A stretch of DNA of 64,000 bases from Aurantiochytrium sp. KH105. Its lineage: Eukaryota > Sar > Bigyra > Thraustochytrida > Thraustochytriidae. Below the pieces are notes generated by a model. That model did no database searches and had not been told where the DNA came from. It saw nothing but the letters and a program-made list of their open reading frames with translations. Where the stretch lies: contig BGKB01000210.1 in assembly GCA_003116975.1 (NCBI GenBank), positions 243,629 through 307,628 on the forward strand. The letters run 5' to 3'. This document shows, piece after piece, positions 18,731 to 29,178 of this stretch (its first letter is position 1; every line of letters starts with the position of its first letter). Made by a program: the position numbers and the translations under genes.

Positions 18731-21700
18731 CCCGCGCTGGTGCGAGCCGCGCGTGCCTGCGCGCGGGCCTGCGTCGCCTCGCTCGGGCCTGGCCGCCGCG
18801 CGGACGGACGATCGAGGCCGCGGAGGACGGGGGAGGAGGGAGGGAGGGAGGCTGCCGGTCTGTCGCGCCTGTGCAAGCTGGAGATCGATCGATCGAGCGA
18901 TCGAGTTGAAGAGGCGGCCGTGTCTCTCTCTCCGTCTCTTGTATTCAGGGAGAGGGGACGGCGCGGCTCTGTCTCTGGGCGTGTCTACCTATGCAGTGGC
19001 AGGTAGTATGCTCCGTATGTATGCAGGCAGTGGCAGGCCGTCTAGTCTAGTCTAGTCGACGAGTATGTCTGTCTGGCGAGCCGGTCCCGGCGGCCGGTGT
19101 TCTCTCGCGTATTCCGCACTTGCGCGGCCGTTTGGCCGACTTGCGCGCGTGCGCCGCAAGTGGGCCTTCGCGGCGCCCAGGCCCGTACTCGTCGATCGGG
19201 CGGGACCGTGCCGCCGCGCTAGGACCACCTAGGGGTTGGCTACCCGGATCGCGGAGTCGGCCGCAGAGCCTCGCACGGGTCCTCCAGAAAGAAAGGAAGA
19301 AAAAATAGAAAGAAAGAAAAGAAAGAAAGAAGAGCAGCCAATCGCGGCGAGACGCGCGCGATTCCCACGCAAGCCCTCTCGCCGCCCTCTCTCTAGGCAG
19401 CTCGTCCGGAGGGAGGTTCGAGGTTCGTTCCTGCGCGCTCGCGTGCCGTGCCGTGCGATCGCGGCGCTCGAGCAGCTAGTTATGCTACGCTATACGCGAG
19501 CGAGAACGCCGGAGGTGGAGTGCGCGGGATGGAGTTCGAGGTGGCGCGAAGAGCAGAGAAAGAATGAAAGAAAGAAAGCAATGAAGGAAGCAAAGGGGGG
19601 CCGGTGGGAAGAGGCCACTTGCGCGCTTTCTTTGGCGGACTTTGGCGGGCGAGCTTTCACTTGCGCTCCGCCTTTTCTTCCCTTCACGCTTCCTCCCTTT
19701 CGACTTGCGACGAGAAAAAAAGAAAAGAACAGCAAAGAAAAGAAAAGAAAAAGACCCGCGAGGATTCAAATTCGAAAATTCGAATCCGGATCCAGAAAAA
19801 GGGCCTTGCGATGAACGAACGCGGCAGCGACGCGATATGGCTCGCGTGCGTGCGTGCGTGCGTATGTGCGTGCGAGCGTGCGTGCGAGCGCTGTCTCGCG
19901 GCAAGAGCGGAGCAGAGCAAAGCAGAGCACCGCAGCGCAGCGCCCCTGTGTCGCCTTCTTCCTTCCCTGCACAGCTCAGGCCGCGTGGTCTGGCTAGCCC
20001 CGCGCCGCCACTTCCTGGGACCCCAACTGCCGTGACGCGAGGCTGTGGCCCGTGGCGGTGCGCCGTGAGGCCTCCGACCTCGCTCCCCGCGCCCCTTCGA
20101 TCACGGCACCGCACTCCACTCGCCCTCTTCTGGTGGACGCCGGATTTCAAAAAACAACGCGATGCCTGCCTCGCGGACGCGAGCCCCGTGCGGGTTCAGA
20201 CGCCTTGAACGCGCCGCCGCTGCCTGGGTCCACCCCCTGCTTCTACCGCCTGGCCGCGGCTGTGGCTCGCTCCGCCGCCTCTGCGTGTGCCCTTCTCCGA
20301 CGCGAGCTAGCTACAGCTCGCTAGCTAGCTTTGGCCAACGCGAATCGCGTCACGCGTGCTTGCTTCGGCTTGCTTGCTTGCTTTGCCTGCTTGGCCAACC
20401 TTGAGCAACCTTGTGCAAGGTGGAAACTCCCAAGACCTGCGACCAAACCACGGTCCCGATCACGCGCAAATGTGTGGACGCAGCTGCTGCTGCTGGCTTG
20501 GCTTGGCTTGGCTCGACTTGGTTTGACTTTGGTCTCTCTCTCTCGACCTCGCTACGGCCACGAGCGTGCTCCTCGTTCGCTCTATCTAGCTCGCTCGCTC
20601 GCTCGCTCGCGTGCGTGCGTGCTTCGCCTACTTGCTTGCTTGCTTGCACGCGGTGGATTCGGCTCGGGAAGCGCAGCACAGCACGGCGCAGCTTCACCAA
20701 CCGCTGCCGTCCGTCACGGCTCCGCTGTCTCCGACGCGGGTGGCCTGGTCGCGGCAGTCAAGGCGCCCAATAGACGATAGAAACGGAGAAGCGCCCCACC
20801 AAGTGCGCGTACGGGCTGCTGCTGCTGCAAACGTGCGTGCGTGCTGGAGCGAGGCGAATCCAAGATGGCGGCGTTCCCCGACTCCGTTCCTCTTCTCTCC
20901 TCTTGTTTATGCGCCCTTTTATTTTAGGACAGCGCCGAGGACGCACGCCACACGACCGGATTCCACGGGAACGGCGCGCTTTGCCTTCGTGGCTTCGACT
21001 TTCTCGTGACGTCGCGTCACGTCACTGCGGATCACGACGGCACGCACGGACTCCGGAAGCGGAAAGAAAGAACGAAACCAGAAGTTGCTCGTGTGAGTCG
21101 CAGCGGTCCCGCGGCAGGCCGAATGAATGAATGAATGAACGAACGATAAATGAAGAAGAATGAAAAAGACGAATCTGCTGCGACGAAACCCCGATTCGCC
21201 AGGAAGCGAACTCGATCCACCCAAAAATATACGCCGTTCAACTAACCCGGTCACGAACGCCCTGGGGCAGCCTTGGGTGCTGGCTGGCTAACGGGTGGGT
21301 GACCCGACCCGACCCAACCCGCGCAGCAGCCGTTGATCTGCACTCGATCGACACTGCCGACTGCCGGAAAATACACCGACAAGACGGACAAGGATTGTTG
21401 GCCTTGTGGACAGCGAGCGCCGCAAGCGAACGCCACACGCGGTCCGTCGCTCTGTGTACAGCTCAGCGTCAAACTCGTCGCGAGCAAGTAAGCTCCCGTA
21501 GATTCGCCTTATGGAAAAACTTGGCGTCGAAAACACGGTCCGTGGGACCTAGGTCTTTGCCCGCGAGCTGCTGGCTCTGCAAAGCTCGCTAGCCCTGAAC
21601 AAAGGCGACTTGACAACAACGAGGACGTGGACGACGCGGCCGAAACCAAAGCAAAGCGAAGCGAAGCGAGGCGAGGCCGAGCGCAACTAAGACGAGCAAG

Positions 21701-22103
21701 AAAGGTGCCAAGGAATAGATGAATAGGTTCAGGCCAAAGGTGAGACGATCAACGAACGCGACAGACCCACGTACAGCAGTAGCGACAGCGACAGCGACAG
21801 CGACAACAGAACGATCTGTTGACGCGACGCAAAGCGCAACACCAAATCAAAAAACCAACAAGACGAATGAAGCGAAGCTAGGCGAACGAAGCACACCCGG
21901 CGCCACGGGACGGACTCGGCGACCTTGGCCGGTGCGTTAACGCATGCTCCGTTCCCTCCTCGTCAACTGCTGCTGGCTTGACGGACAACAAGAGAACTTC
22001 GGCACGGATGATGCAGTCAAAAGCAGCCAATTCAGTGCCACTTCGACAATGCTCCGACCCAAGCAAATTGAGGCCACCTTTTCGCGCTCGATGCGATCCG
22101 AGG

Positions 22104-22131
22104 TAGCAAGCAAGCAAGCAAGCAAGCAAGC
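22104..22131. repeat. AGCA tetranucleotide repeat
   Basis: About seven AGCA units are followed by an imperfect GCGA stretch. Confidence 0.7.
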
Positions 22132-22343
22132 GAAGCGAGCTATCTAACGCGTCGCCGCGCGTTCGAAAAGTCCCGCTCCTCGCTGGCTTTGTCTTGCTTG
22201 TTCGATTTTGCAGCTAGCTAGCTGGTCAGCGGCCAACCTAGCTAGGAATTCGTCGGACTGCTCGCGCCTGGATTTGTTGGTCTCTCTCGTCGTGTTTCTC
22301 TGCTTTCCTGCTTGCGTCCTTGCTCTCGTGCTCACTTGTTTTT

Positions 22344-22403
22344 GCTTGCTTTCCTGCTTGCTTTCCTGCTTGCTTTCCTGCTTGCTTTCCTGCTTGCTTT
22401 CCT
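22344..22403. repeat. 12-bp minisatellite, 5 perfect copies
   Basis: The unit GCTTGCTTTCCT is repeated five times without change, then decays into GCTT repeats. Being a multiple of three it creates an artificial open frame (KQES repeats on the minus strand). Confidence 0.85.
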
Positions 22404-23990
22404 GCTTGCTTGCTTGCTCACTTGCAGGGACGATTAACCCTCGACCGCCTCCCGTTGACCGCCGCCAGGGTCGGTCAGGCCGCCTCGCTGGGGTCGCGCC
22501 ACGTTCGTACAAATGCACGCCTCGGCTCTCGCCCCACGCCACGTGCCTACTTTCTTGTACTACTTTCTTTGTCGTGCCCGGGGAGATGATGTCGAGGCGT
22601 GAACCACGTCCACACCTTGTTTATCGGTATTGGTGACGGCCAATCTCGCACCTCGCCACCCCTTCTCCTTTTCCCCAACCCGCGCGGCCAACCCCCCCTT
22701 GAGACCTTCCTCCTACTACTAGCTGTGGCTGGAAATGAGCACGTTTCTTTTCAAGCAGAAGCGGGCAAGCAAACTCTTCGCAAAGCAGGCAGTACGGACG
22801 CAACGAGAAGCAAGCAGCAGCACGAGCAACAGCACTAGCAGCTGCAGCCTGGCTGCAGAGCGGACCTGGGAAGAGACTTGATTCGTCTAAAACGAACCAA
22901 GCCTACCAGCTTCGTTGGTTCGAGCCAGCTCGACCAACCTCCGAGTCCTAGGGCCAAAGAATGAAAACAATGCAAAACAGCGCGGGCAGTCAGTCCATCA
23001 GCCGTCCGAGACGTCACTCGTTCACTCGCCCGCGCGGACATGGCAGAGCCAGCGGCGGGCTCCGAGGCCGTCTCCGCACGTGGTACAAGCGTCGAGAGCC
23101 GCTGCCGCATCACAAGAGATGAGGACAAAAGCGCGAGAATACTAAGTTTATCAATACCCCTTCAACCGACCTCTTGGGTCATCGGACCTTCTGAATAAGC
23201 ATAATACACAGCTTTCACACACGGGGGTTCGCTGCAAGTCATTTCACTATGATAGAGCACTGGTGCTCGAAAAGAAAGTAACGCACCCCTCTGAGTGAAA
23301 GACGTCCATCACTAATGTGGGCATGAATCGCGCTCTCAGGGGTGTATCGGAAACGTCTGTAAAGTCGGTCAACCGGGAGGATGACGTGGGTCGATTGAAG
23401 CCGTGCGGCATGCGTGTTTTCTGTCTCCCGCCGGGCCATTCAGACGCGATAGGCAGGTCCGCCGCCGCGTCGACCCCACAATGCCAGCTTGCTTGCATGC
23501 CTGCCTGACTGCCTGCCCGGGTACCCAAAACAATACGATGGCCGGCACGGACGACGAAGAAGAACAATAAAAGTGTAACATGGAATGTCCGTCTCCGCGT
23601 CCGCGCTGCCGTTTCTTTGGGGGATCGTTTCGAATGGAAATACGTAGAGCAAGCTGCCACCAGCGAAACGAAGCGTCCCTGCCAGTCGGTCACGCTTGAC
23701 ATCGTTCATTTCGCCCGAAGTCTGGTAGCTTCAGCGTAGCTCCAGGCAGCTTGGACGAAGCAAATTGGAATAAAACATCATCACGGCGGACGTGTCGGTT
23801 ACTTTTTTCGTAGTTCATTTGACAGATCGTTAGCGATGGCGAGCGAACGGAGCTGAGCTAGCGAGATTTCTTCTCAAATATCCGTTATCTGACAACAACG
23901 ACTGACGCACTGCAGCGCGCCTTAAAGCCTGACAGGTATGAAAGACTGACTTCGATGGCCAGGAAAAAAAAGCCAGCTTGGGCACGTCCG

Positions 23991-26900
23991 TCATTTCGCA
24001 AGAACGACATGCATTTCACCTTGCGCGAACGACGCCTGCCGGCATAGCGGGCACGCATTCATGGTCCATGCCTCAATGCAGTCTGCATGGAAAAAGTGCC
24101 CACACAATGTCTTTGCAACTTCTTCCCCCGCACGATAGTCTTCAAGGCAAATTGTGCACGCGTCTGCCAGGCCAACGTCTCCTTCCTTATTCGGAACAAT
24201 CTTTCGCTGCAGCTTGCTCGAGCTAGTTTGCCGTTGAAGTCGACGCGCTCGCCACATTGAATTTTGCCAAAACCGCGGTGCTCCTGTCTGACGCTGAGCA
24301 CCGGTCAATCGAGTTGCACGTGCATGCGCCGACGTCGCAGGAGCTGATGGAACTGCATCTCTCCACGAATGGCGCAGAGCAGTCCACCACGTTGTGACGC
24401 GCGAAAGATGCGTAGTTTCTACCGGCGCGAGAGACCTCTCACGCCTGACTTGCTGTGCCGCGCGATCTATAGGTTGCACTAACCAAAGCCCCGCAGCTTG
24501 GACGAAAAGCAAACTCGGCCAGAATTTAAACCCGATAGAGGACTTTGTCGAAGCGAGACACACTATCACGAGCGCACACAATGTTCCGTAGAGCATCATG
24601 TACAAGAAAAGTGGACCCATATCGGAGATAAACCTGGCTAAAAGACTTGCAGGCCCACGTCGATGCGCCGATACAATGAGTGCCCAAAGTATTACGCTTG
24701 CAGTGAAGTTTCCCAGCAACGTCGGTGCATGAGTATCCCATAGCATCGTAAACGCCCCCGTCAGCATTGCCAATCCAGACACCTCTGGGACACCCAGCTC
24801 AGAGAGTATTTGGAAGGGACCCAATTGTTCCCAGAGGTCCTGCGACAATCGGGATCTCTGGCGGGGAATAGTGTCAAGCGTGCCAAGCAGATAACCACCA
24901 ACGCTCAGGGCGAGCCATACCGACTCGGTCAAAATAACATTGATAACTCTGCATGAGGAACGCATCAAGTTCCCCGACTGTGTCAAAGGTAGCCAAAACA
25001 CACACGCACCATAGACGACGACGCCCCACGACGATCTGTCTGCCACGCGAAAGCTGTGCAACGCTTGGGCTGCATGCACTGCTCGGGCCACAAAGCCAAC
25101 GCAAGACATGTGAGTTCGAATCCATACGTTGACGTCGTCAGTGCTGCCAAGCATTGTCCACACACTTAGCATCGCGTAAATGCTTACAAGGACTTTCCCG
25201 TCCCGAGTCAGCCCCCTGCTGCACAGTGCCGGAAGATCGATCGAGACTGCCAATAAGGCAAACGAGGCGACAAATGAGCTAAAAAGTACATTCGCGATAC
25301 TCGCGCCCGATGCCATCCCCTGTGACAGACAATGCGCGGCCATAATTCCCACACCAGCTTTGGGCAACGTGAGCTCGCGCTCGCAGACGAGCGCTTGCAA
25401 CAGCGAGTTTGCGCCAACGTAGCGAGCTCGATCTGATCTTTCATCGCGCTGGCGCGGACCTTGCGTCGCTTGTGGCAAAAGTATGGAGCCGGGGCCGTCG
25501 TCTGGCCCCACAAACGCAAACCCGAGCCCAACAATATCTTCCCACGGCCAGTGGCGCCAAGGGAAGAAAAAAGTGAAAGAGCCGGAGATTGCGCGAAAGA
25601 AAATGCACAGTACATGCAAACCGAGACCAACAAGCAATGGCAGTTTGACGGCCCACGGAAGTGGAAGTCGAGATACTCCCGTCGTTCTTAAAAACCATGG
25701 GGAAACTCGTAGAAACAAGGCCAATGCATATGCTACCAATACGCTGACCTTGATCGAGGCCAGCAAAAAGTCGCCTCGTGACAAATCGTTGCTGCACGCG
25801 TCAGATGCAAGCATCATACCAAAGAGAAACCACGTGCCTCGTAGAATAAGTAGGCATGGCTTTGACGTAAATCGAGCAAGGCAAGTCATGCATATGAAGC
25901 CTAGCATACATATGGATTGCGCATTGATTTGTTCGCCGCCGTGCATGAGCGCTTGCCACGAAGTCTGTACGGCCTCCGGTCGAGGCCTGCGCCGCACGTC
26001 GCTTACAATCACAAGTGCCAGAACAAGCACTTGGCACATTGTCCGTGCCGCCACCGCTTGACCCATCTCTTGGTTTGTCTCGGCTTCTGTGGACAACGAA
26101 TCGGTCCAAACACTTCCTGTTGCGCCCAGAAGAGATGCTCGAGCGCCTGCGGAGTTTAAAGTATCTGAGTCATCCCCTCCCTGGTCAAATGAGGCATCCT
26201 CTTCCTCAACGTGCCCCCGAGCCCCAGACGGAGAATCTTCCCTCGACGGTGCACCACTCTCACGAAGCCCGAGAGACCGAGCGCTGCGCACTCGCTTCAG
26301 TATTCTTTCCCAGGTTTGGCACATAGTAATCTGTGGAAATACGAGGATCAATTTCGTCGCCGCACGCCAGGGCCAGTTGAGCGTAATAATATGGAGCGCG
26401 CCTCGATGACGAGGTATACGTAGGAAAGAAGGAGTAGATTGCGTTGGGGCTGTCTCTTTCACGACGCGAATTCGAGTTCGCCGTACGGGCGACAAGTGAA
26501 CCCTACGGGGCACAAGAGCCTGATTCTCGGCGTCAATACTCGAGGGTGCCTGCGCATATAATAGAATCACGAAACATCGATGCCGCTCGTCGTGAAGCGC
26601 AACAGCATATTGATAAGAGTGTTGCACGTCACGTTGCATCCTGCACCTCTCCTCGTCGATGCAGGCTCCGGCGCAAAGTAGATTGTCTCCGCGCAGAGCA
26701 GTATTTAAGCTCAGACGCTGATACATGGCTTCTCGGCGGCAGCGCGCAGAAGGCCGAGCGCTGTCCTCCATTCTATCACTATTCACATGATCGTAGCCAG
26801 CTTCCTCATTTTCATCACTGACATCATCTTCATAGTTATCTTCATCATCCACATCACTGCCCCGTGAGCGAAATCTCGCAACGGGTCGTGCTGAGCTCGC

Positions 26901-27113
26901 TTCTGACGTAGGAAAAGGATAAGTCCCAGAAAGCACTCTTGTGGAACTCGAGGTCTCCCTCGTGGTCCATGAAGCTGCCCCTGCCCCTGTTGCTGCTGCT
27001 GCGTTCCTCGTGGAGTTCTCCGTCGCGTTCGCAGTTGCCAAGGGTGTCGACGGAGATAGCGAGAGCCCTGCGCTCTCGCCGCGACCCGTGTGGAATCGTC
27101 CACGCCATCGCAT
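23991..27113 (-). CDS. multipass membrane RING-H2 protein, probable ubiquitin E3 ligase
   Basis: The protein has 1040 residues from the first ATG (the frame extends to a TTG at 27164). Residues 1-370 are hydrophilic, with Ser/Thr stretches and an acidic block (DDEDNYEDDVSDENEE near 75-95). Between about 370 and 900 there are roughly 12-14 hydrophobic segments, for example TMCQVLVLALVIVSDV and LYMMLYGTLCALVIVCLAS. A basic loop then leads to a C-terminal RING-H2 domain (about 985-1028): C-x2-C in CTICLEDY, CGHFFHADC, and CPLC near the end. RING-H2 domains recruit ubiquitin-charged E2s, and multipass RING ligases act mainly in ER or endosomal protein quality control. The membrane part resembles no family I can name (not clearly HRD1, TRC8 or MARCH). 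The layout, many helices followed by a C-terminal RING, is that of an ERAD ligase. Confidence 0.75.
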   Translation of the reverse strand: MRWRGRFHTGRGESAGLSLSPSTPLATANATENSTRNAAAATGAGAASWTTRETSSSTRVLSGTYPFPTSEASSARPVARFRSRGSDVDDEDNYEDDVSDENEEAGYDHVNSDRMEDSARPSARCRREAMYQRLSLNTALRGDNLLCAGACIDEERCRMQRDVQHSYQYAVALHDERHRCFVILLYAQAPSSIDAENQALVPRRVHLSPVRRTRIRVVKETAPTQSTPSFLRIPRHRGALHIITLNWPWRAATKLILVFPQITMCQTWERILKRVRSARSLGLRESGAPSREDSPSGARGHVEEEDASFDQGGDDSDTLNSAGARASLLGATGSVWTDSLSTEAETNQEMGQAVAARTMCQVLVLALVIVSDVRRRPRPEAVQTSWQALMHGGEQINAQSICMLGFICMTCLARFTSKPCLLILRGTWFLFGMMLASDACSNDLSRGDFLLASIKVSVLVAYALALFLRVSPWFLRTTGVSRLPLPWAVKLPLLVGLGLHVLCIFFRAISGSFTFFFPWRHWPWEDIVGLGFAFVGPDDGPGSILLPQATQGPRQRDERSDRARYVGANSLLQALVCERELTLPKAGVGIMAAHCLSQGMASGASIANVLFSSFVASFALLAVSIDLPALCSRGLTRDGKVLVSIYAMLSVWTMLGSTDDVNVWIRTHMSCVGFVARAVHAAQALHSFRVADRSSWGVVVYGACVFWLPLTQSGNLMRSSCRVINVILTESVWLALSVGGYLLGTLDTIPRQRSRLSQDLWEQLGPFQILSELGVPEVSGLAMLTGAFTMLWDTHAPTLLGNFTASVILWALIVSAHRRGPASLLARFISDMGPLFLYMMLYGTLCALVIVCLASTKSSIGFKFWPSLLFVQAAGLWLVQPIDRAAQQVRRERSLAPVETTHLSRVTTWWTALRHSWRDAVPSAPATSAHARATRLTGAQRQTGAPRFWQNSMWRARRLQRQTSSSKLQRKIVPNKEGDVGLADACTICLEDYRAGEEVAKTLCGHFFHADCIEAWTMNACPLCRQASFAQGEMHVVLAK

Positions 27114-27909
27114 GGCAGACGCACACCTCGTCCAGACGGTGCGCAGGAGGTCTCGGAGCTGCAAGTCTGGTCACGAGCCGAGGTATCTTTCTGTTCACGT
27201 GGGTGGCGGCGCGGCCTGGCGAGTCGTGAAGGAGAACGTGCGCGTATCTCCAAAGAGAATTCGCGTCTTCTCCGCGACTGACGCACCGAGCCCACCAGGA
27301 GACCGACCGGGGCGGGACGAGGGGACTTTGCGGCGACTCGGCGCCCGTGCGCAGCCGCCACGTCCCGAAGACCGCGCGGCGCCAAGCTCGCCAAGCCTGC
27401 CCCGCTCGCTCGCTGGTTCGTCCGTTCAACTTCTGCACCAGGCAGCCAGCCCAACTTGAACTTGGTTGAACAACATGTAGTATAGAGCACGAGCGGAGCA
27501 TACTCGAAACAAGAGGGAAAAAGAAAGAAAAAGAAAAAGAGAAAGAAAAAGAGAAAGAAAAAGAAAAAGAAAAAGAGAAAGAAAAAGAAAAAGGAGGTGT
27601 GCGAAGGAGCGAGGACACACCGGGGACCCCTCAAGGCTGCGCAAACTTGCAGCGACGGAAACACACGACGAGGTGGTCGCAACGCATACAGTCGCGAGCA
27701 GGCCTTACGCGGACGCGAAGCAGACCTCGTGAGACGTCGGCAAATCCCATTGGGGCGAACGCGCGTGGTCGTCTGCCCGTGCGTGCACGAGTCCAGAGCA
27801 CGAAAGTACGCGTTTAAACGAGCAAAGCGGAGAACACCACCAACGTGAAGGCTGAAGTGGAACAAACAAACCAAAGCGCATTTTTTATTGCCTCGCAACA
27901 GTCGGCAAG
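27114..27909. other. divergent intergenic region, 0.8 kb
   Basis: This holds the upstream regions of the RING gene (leftward) and the iron-type dehydrogenase (rightward). The outstanding feature is an 83-bp purine tract at 27513-27595. No extra gene was seen; long minus-strand frames here are driven by the purine tract and translate to poly-(Phe/Leu/Ser). Confidence 0.5.
27513..27595. repeat. AAAGAAAAAGAG-type homopurine tract
   Basis: About 83 bp of uninterrupted A/G on the plus strand (mixed AAAG, AAAAAG and AGAG units) lies about 315 bp upstream of the dehydrogenase ATG. Long homopurine-homopyrimidine tracts can form triplex structures and exclude nucleosomes. Confidence 0.8.
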
Positions 27910-29178
27910 ATGACCATCATGCACAAGTTGAAGAGCGAACTTGGTCGCCAGGCCATGAGCAGAATCAAATACGAAAAGTTTGTGCCCGATCTTGAAAGCG
28001 GCCCTGGCAGCGCCAAGCGCGCAGGCGAGGTTGCTCGACGCCTCGGAATTACAAAGACCCTCATCGTCACGGACAAGGTCCTTGTCGATATTGGGCTCGT
28101 TGGCCCAATCAATAATGCCTTGCAAAACGCTGGTACTCAGACTGTCATTTTCGATGGTGTACTGCCGGACCCGACGGTGGCCCAGATTGAAGATGGCGCA
28201 GAATTCTACATTGCCAACGGCTGCGATGGTATCATCGCCATCGGCGGCGGCTCGGCCATGGACTGTGCGAAAATGATTGGCGCTGTCGTGAGCAACAACA
28301 AGCCTCCGGCGGCCTTTGCTGGCGCCTTCAAGGTGAAAAAGCGCATTCCAGCTCTCATTGCGGTGCCAACAACGCATGGGACGGGATCCGAAGTCACATT
28401 TGCTGCAGTCGTGAGCGACCCAGTGGCACAGCGCAAACTTCTCGTTTCAGACTTCAAAATTGTCCCGCGTGTTGCCATTCTCGACCCCGAGCTCCTCACT
28501 GGCCTTCCGCCAGCCATCAGCGCGGCGACAGGCATGGATGCTCTCACGCACGCTGTAGAGAGCTACCTTTCGCCGTGGGCTACCTCGTATTCTCTCGAAA
28601 AGTCCCGCAGTGCCGTCCAAGGCGTCTTTGACTTCATCTTGCGCGCCTACCACGATGGAGAAAACGATCTCGAAGCGCGCGAAGGCATGTTGCTTGCTTC
28701 TTTCAACGCAGGAATTGGCATTTCCTGTGGTGCAGTTGGCTATGTCCACGCCATCGCGCATACCCTCGGCTACAATTATCACACGCCACACGGGGTCGCC
28801 AACGCAATGATTTTGCCCCACGTGCTTCGCTTCTACGGCAACGCCGCGGCTCCTCGTCTCGCGGAGCTCGCCCGAGTCGTTGGCCTCGGCACGACTGGAA
28901 ACACGGACGAGGATCTTGCGCGCCTCTTTATCGACCGAATTTGCGAGATGCAACGTGAGATGCACATGCCTACAACCGTGCAGGGTCTTCGCGCCGATCG
29001 GGTCGACGACATGGCAACTATCGCTTTACAGGAAGCCCACGGAGAACGACACAGCATGCTGTTCCGCTTTGGCGAGTTCATGATGGATACTGGTTATCCG
29101 ACCATCAAGCACATGACCCACGGCGAGTGCGCTCGAATTGTGCGTCACTGCGTTGCGCCGCCTTCTTCAAAGCTCTAG
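27910..29178 (+). CDS. iron-type (group III) NAD(P)-dependent alcohol dehydrogenase
   Basis: The protein has 422 residues. The N-terminal Rossmann part shows ALQNAGTQTVIFDGVLPDPT and the glycine motif IAIGGGSAMDCAKMIG. The C-terminal helical part carries the metal ligands: Asp and His in GMDALTHAVESYLSP, His in GYVHAIAHTLGYNYHTPHG, and the final pHG motif. Length and motifs fit the Fe-ADH family, which includes lactaldehyde reductase, 1,3-propanediol dehydrogenase, methanol dehydrogenase and hydroxyacid-oxoacid transhydrogenase. Substrate is not predictable. No targeting peptide is evident, so a cytosolic location is likely. The family is common in bacteria and scattered in eukaryotes, so transfer is possible. 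Base composition and codon use do not stand out by eye. Confidence 0.9.
   Translation: MTIMHKLKSELGRQAMSRIKYEKFVPDLESGPGSAKRAGEVARRLGITKTLIVTDKVLVDIGLVGPINNALQNAGTQTVIFDGVLPDPTVAQIEDGAEFYIANGCDGIIAIGGGSAMDCAKMIGAVVSNNKPPAAFAGAFKVKKRIPALIAVPTTHGTGSEVTFAAVVSDPVAQRKLLVSDFKIVPRVAILDPELLTGLPPAISAATGMDALTHAVESYLSPWATSYSLEKSRSAVQGVFDFILRAYHDGENDLEAREGMLLASFNAGIGISCGAVGYVHAIAHTLGYNYHTPHGVANAMILPHVLRFYGNAAAPRLAELARVVGLGTTGNTDEDLARLFIDRICEMQREMHMPTTVQGLRADRVDDMATIALQEAHGERHSMLFRFGEFMMDTGYPTIKHMTHGECARIVRHCVAPPSSKL

Larger units (their letters stand above)
18281..23990. other. 5.7-kb repeat-rich region without recognisable genes
   Basis: This lies between the AGC kinase start and the 3' end of the RING gene. 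It is packed with short tandem repeats of changing unit (GGAAT, CTCTG, GATC, GTGC, GAAA, CGACAG, AATG, AGCA, a 12-mer) joined by GC-rich unique DNA. Frames up to about 280 codons exist on both strands, but their translations follow the repeats (Arg/Ala/Ser-rich or KQES-type) and change frame without conserved motifs. I looked for tRNA B-boxes, the 5S signature and U6-like sequence and found none convincing. It could be a long regulatory region, a non-coding transcript locus or structural chromosomal DNA. Confidence 0.5.

Noticed and set aside
21285-21310. GGGTGGGTGACCC sequence like the 5S rRNA GGGTGACC signature
   Set aside because: It is explained by a local GACCC/GGGTC repeat; the rest of a 5S gene is absent.
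22344-22403. Possible CRISPR-like array
   Set aside because: Copies are directly adjacent with no spacers, and the genome is eukaryotic.
22144-22542. 132-codon minus-strand frame with KQES repeats
   Set aside because: The frame is created by a 12-bp repeat, a multiple of three, and has no conserved part.
22917-22927. GGTTCGAGCCA resembling a tRNA B-box
   Set aside because: The flanking five-base stems do not pair and no A-box or acceptor stem lies at the right distance, so it is not a tRNA gene.
27426-27898. minus-strand frames rich in Phe/Leu/Ser
   Set aside because: They are the translation of the homopurine tract; no conserved residues and several alternative frames look the same.
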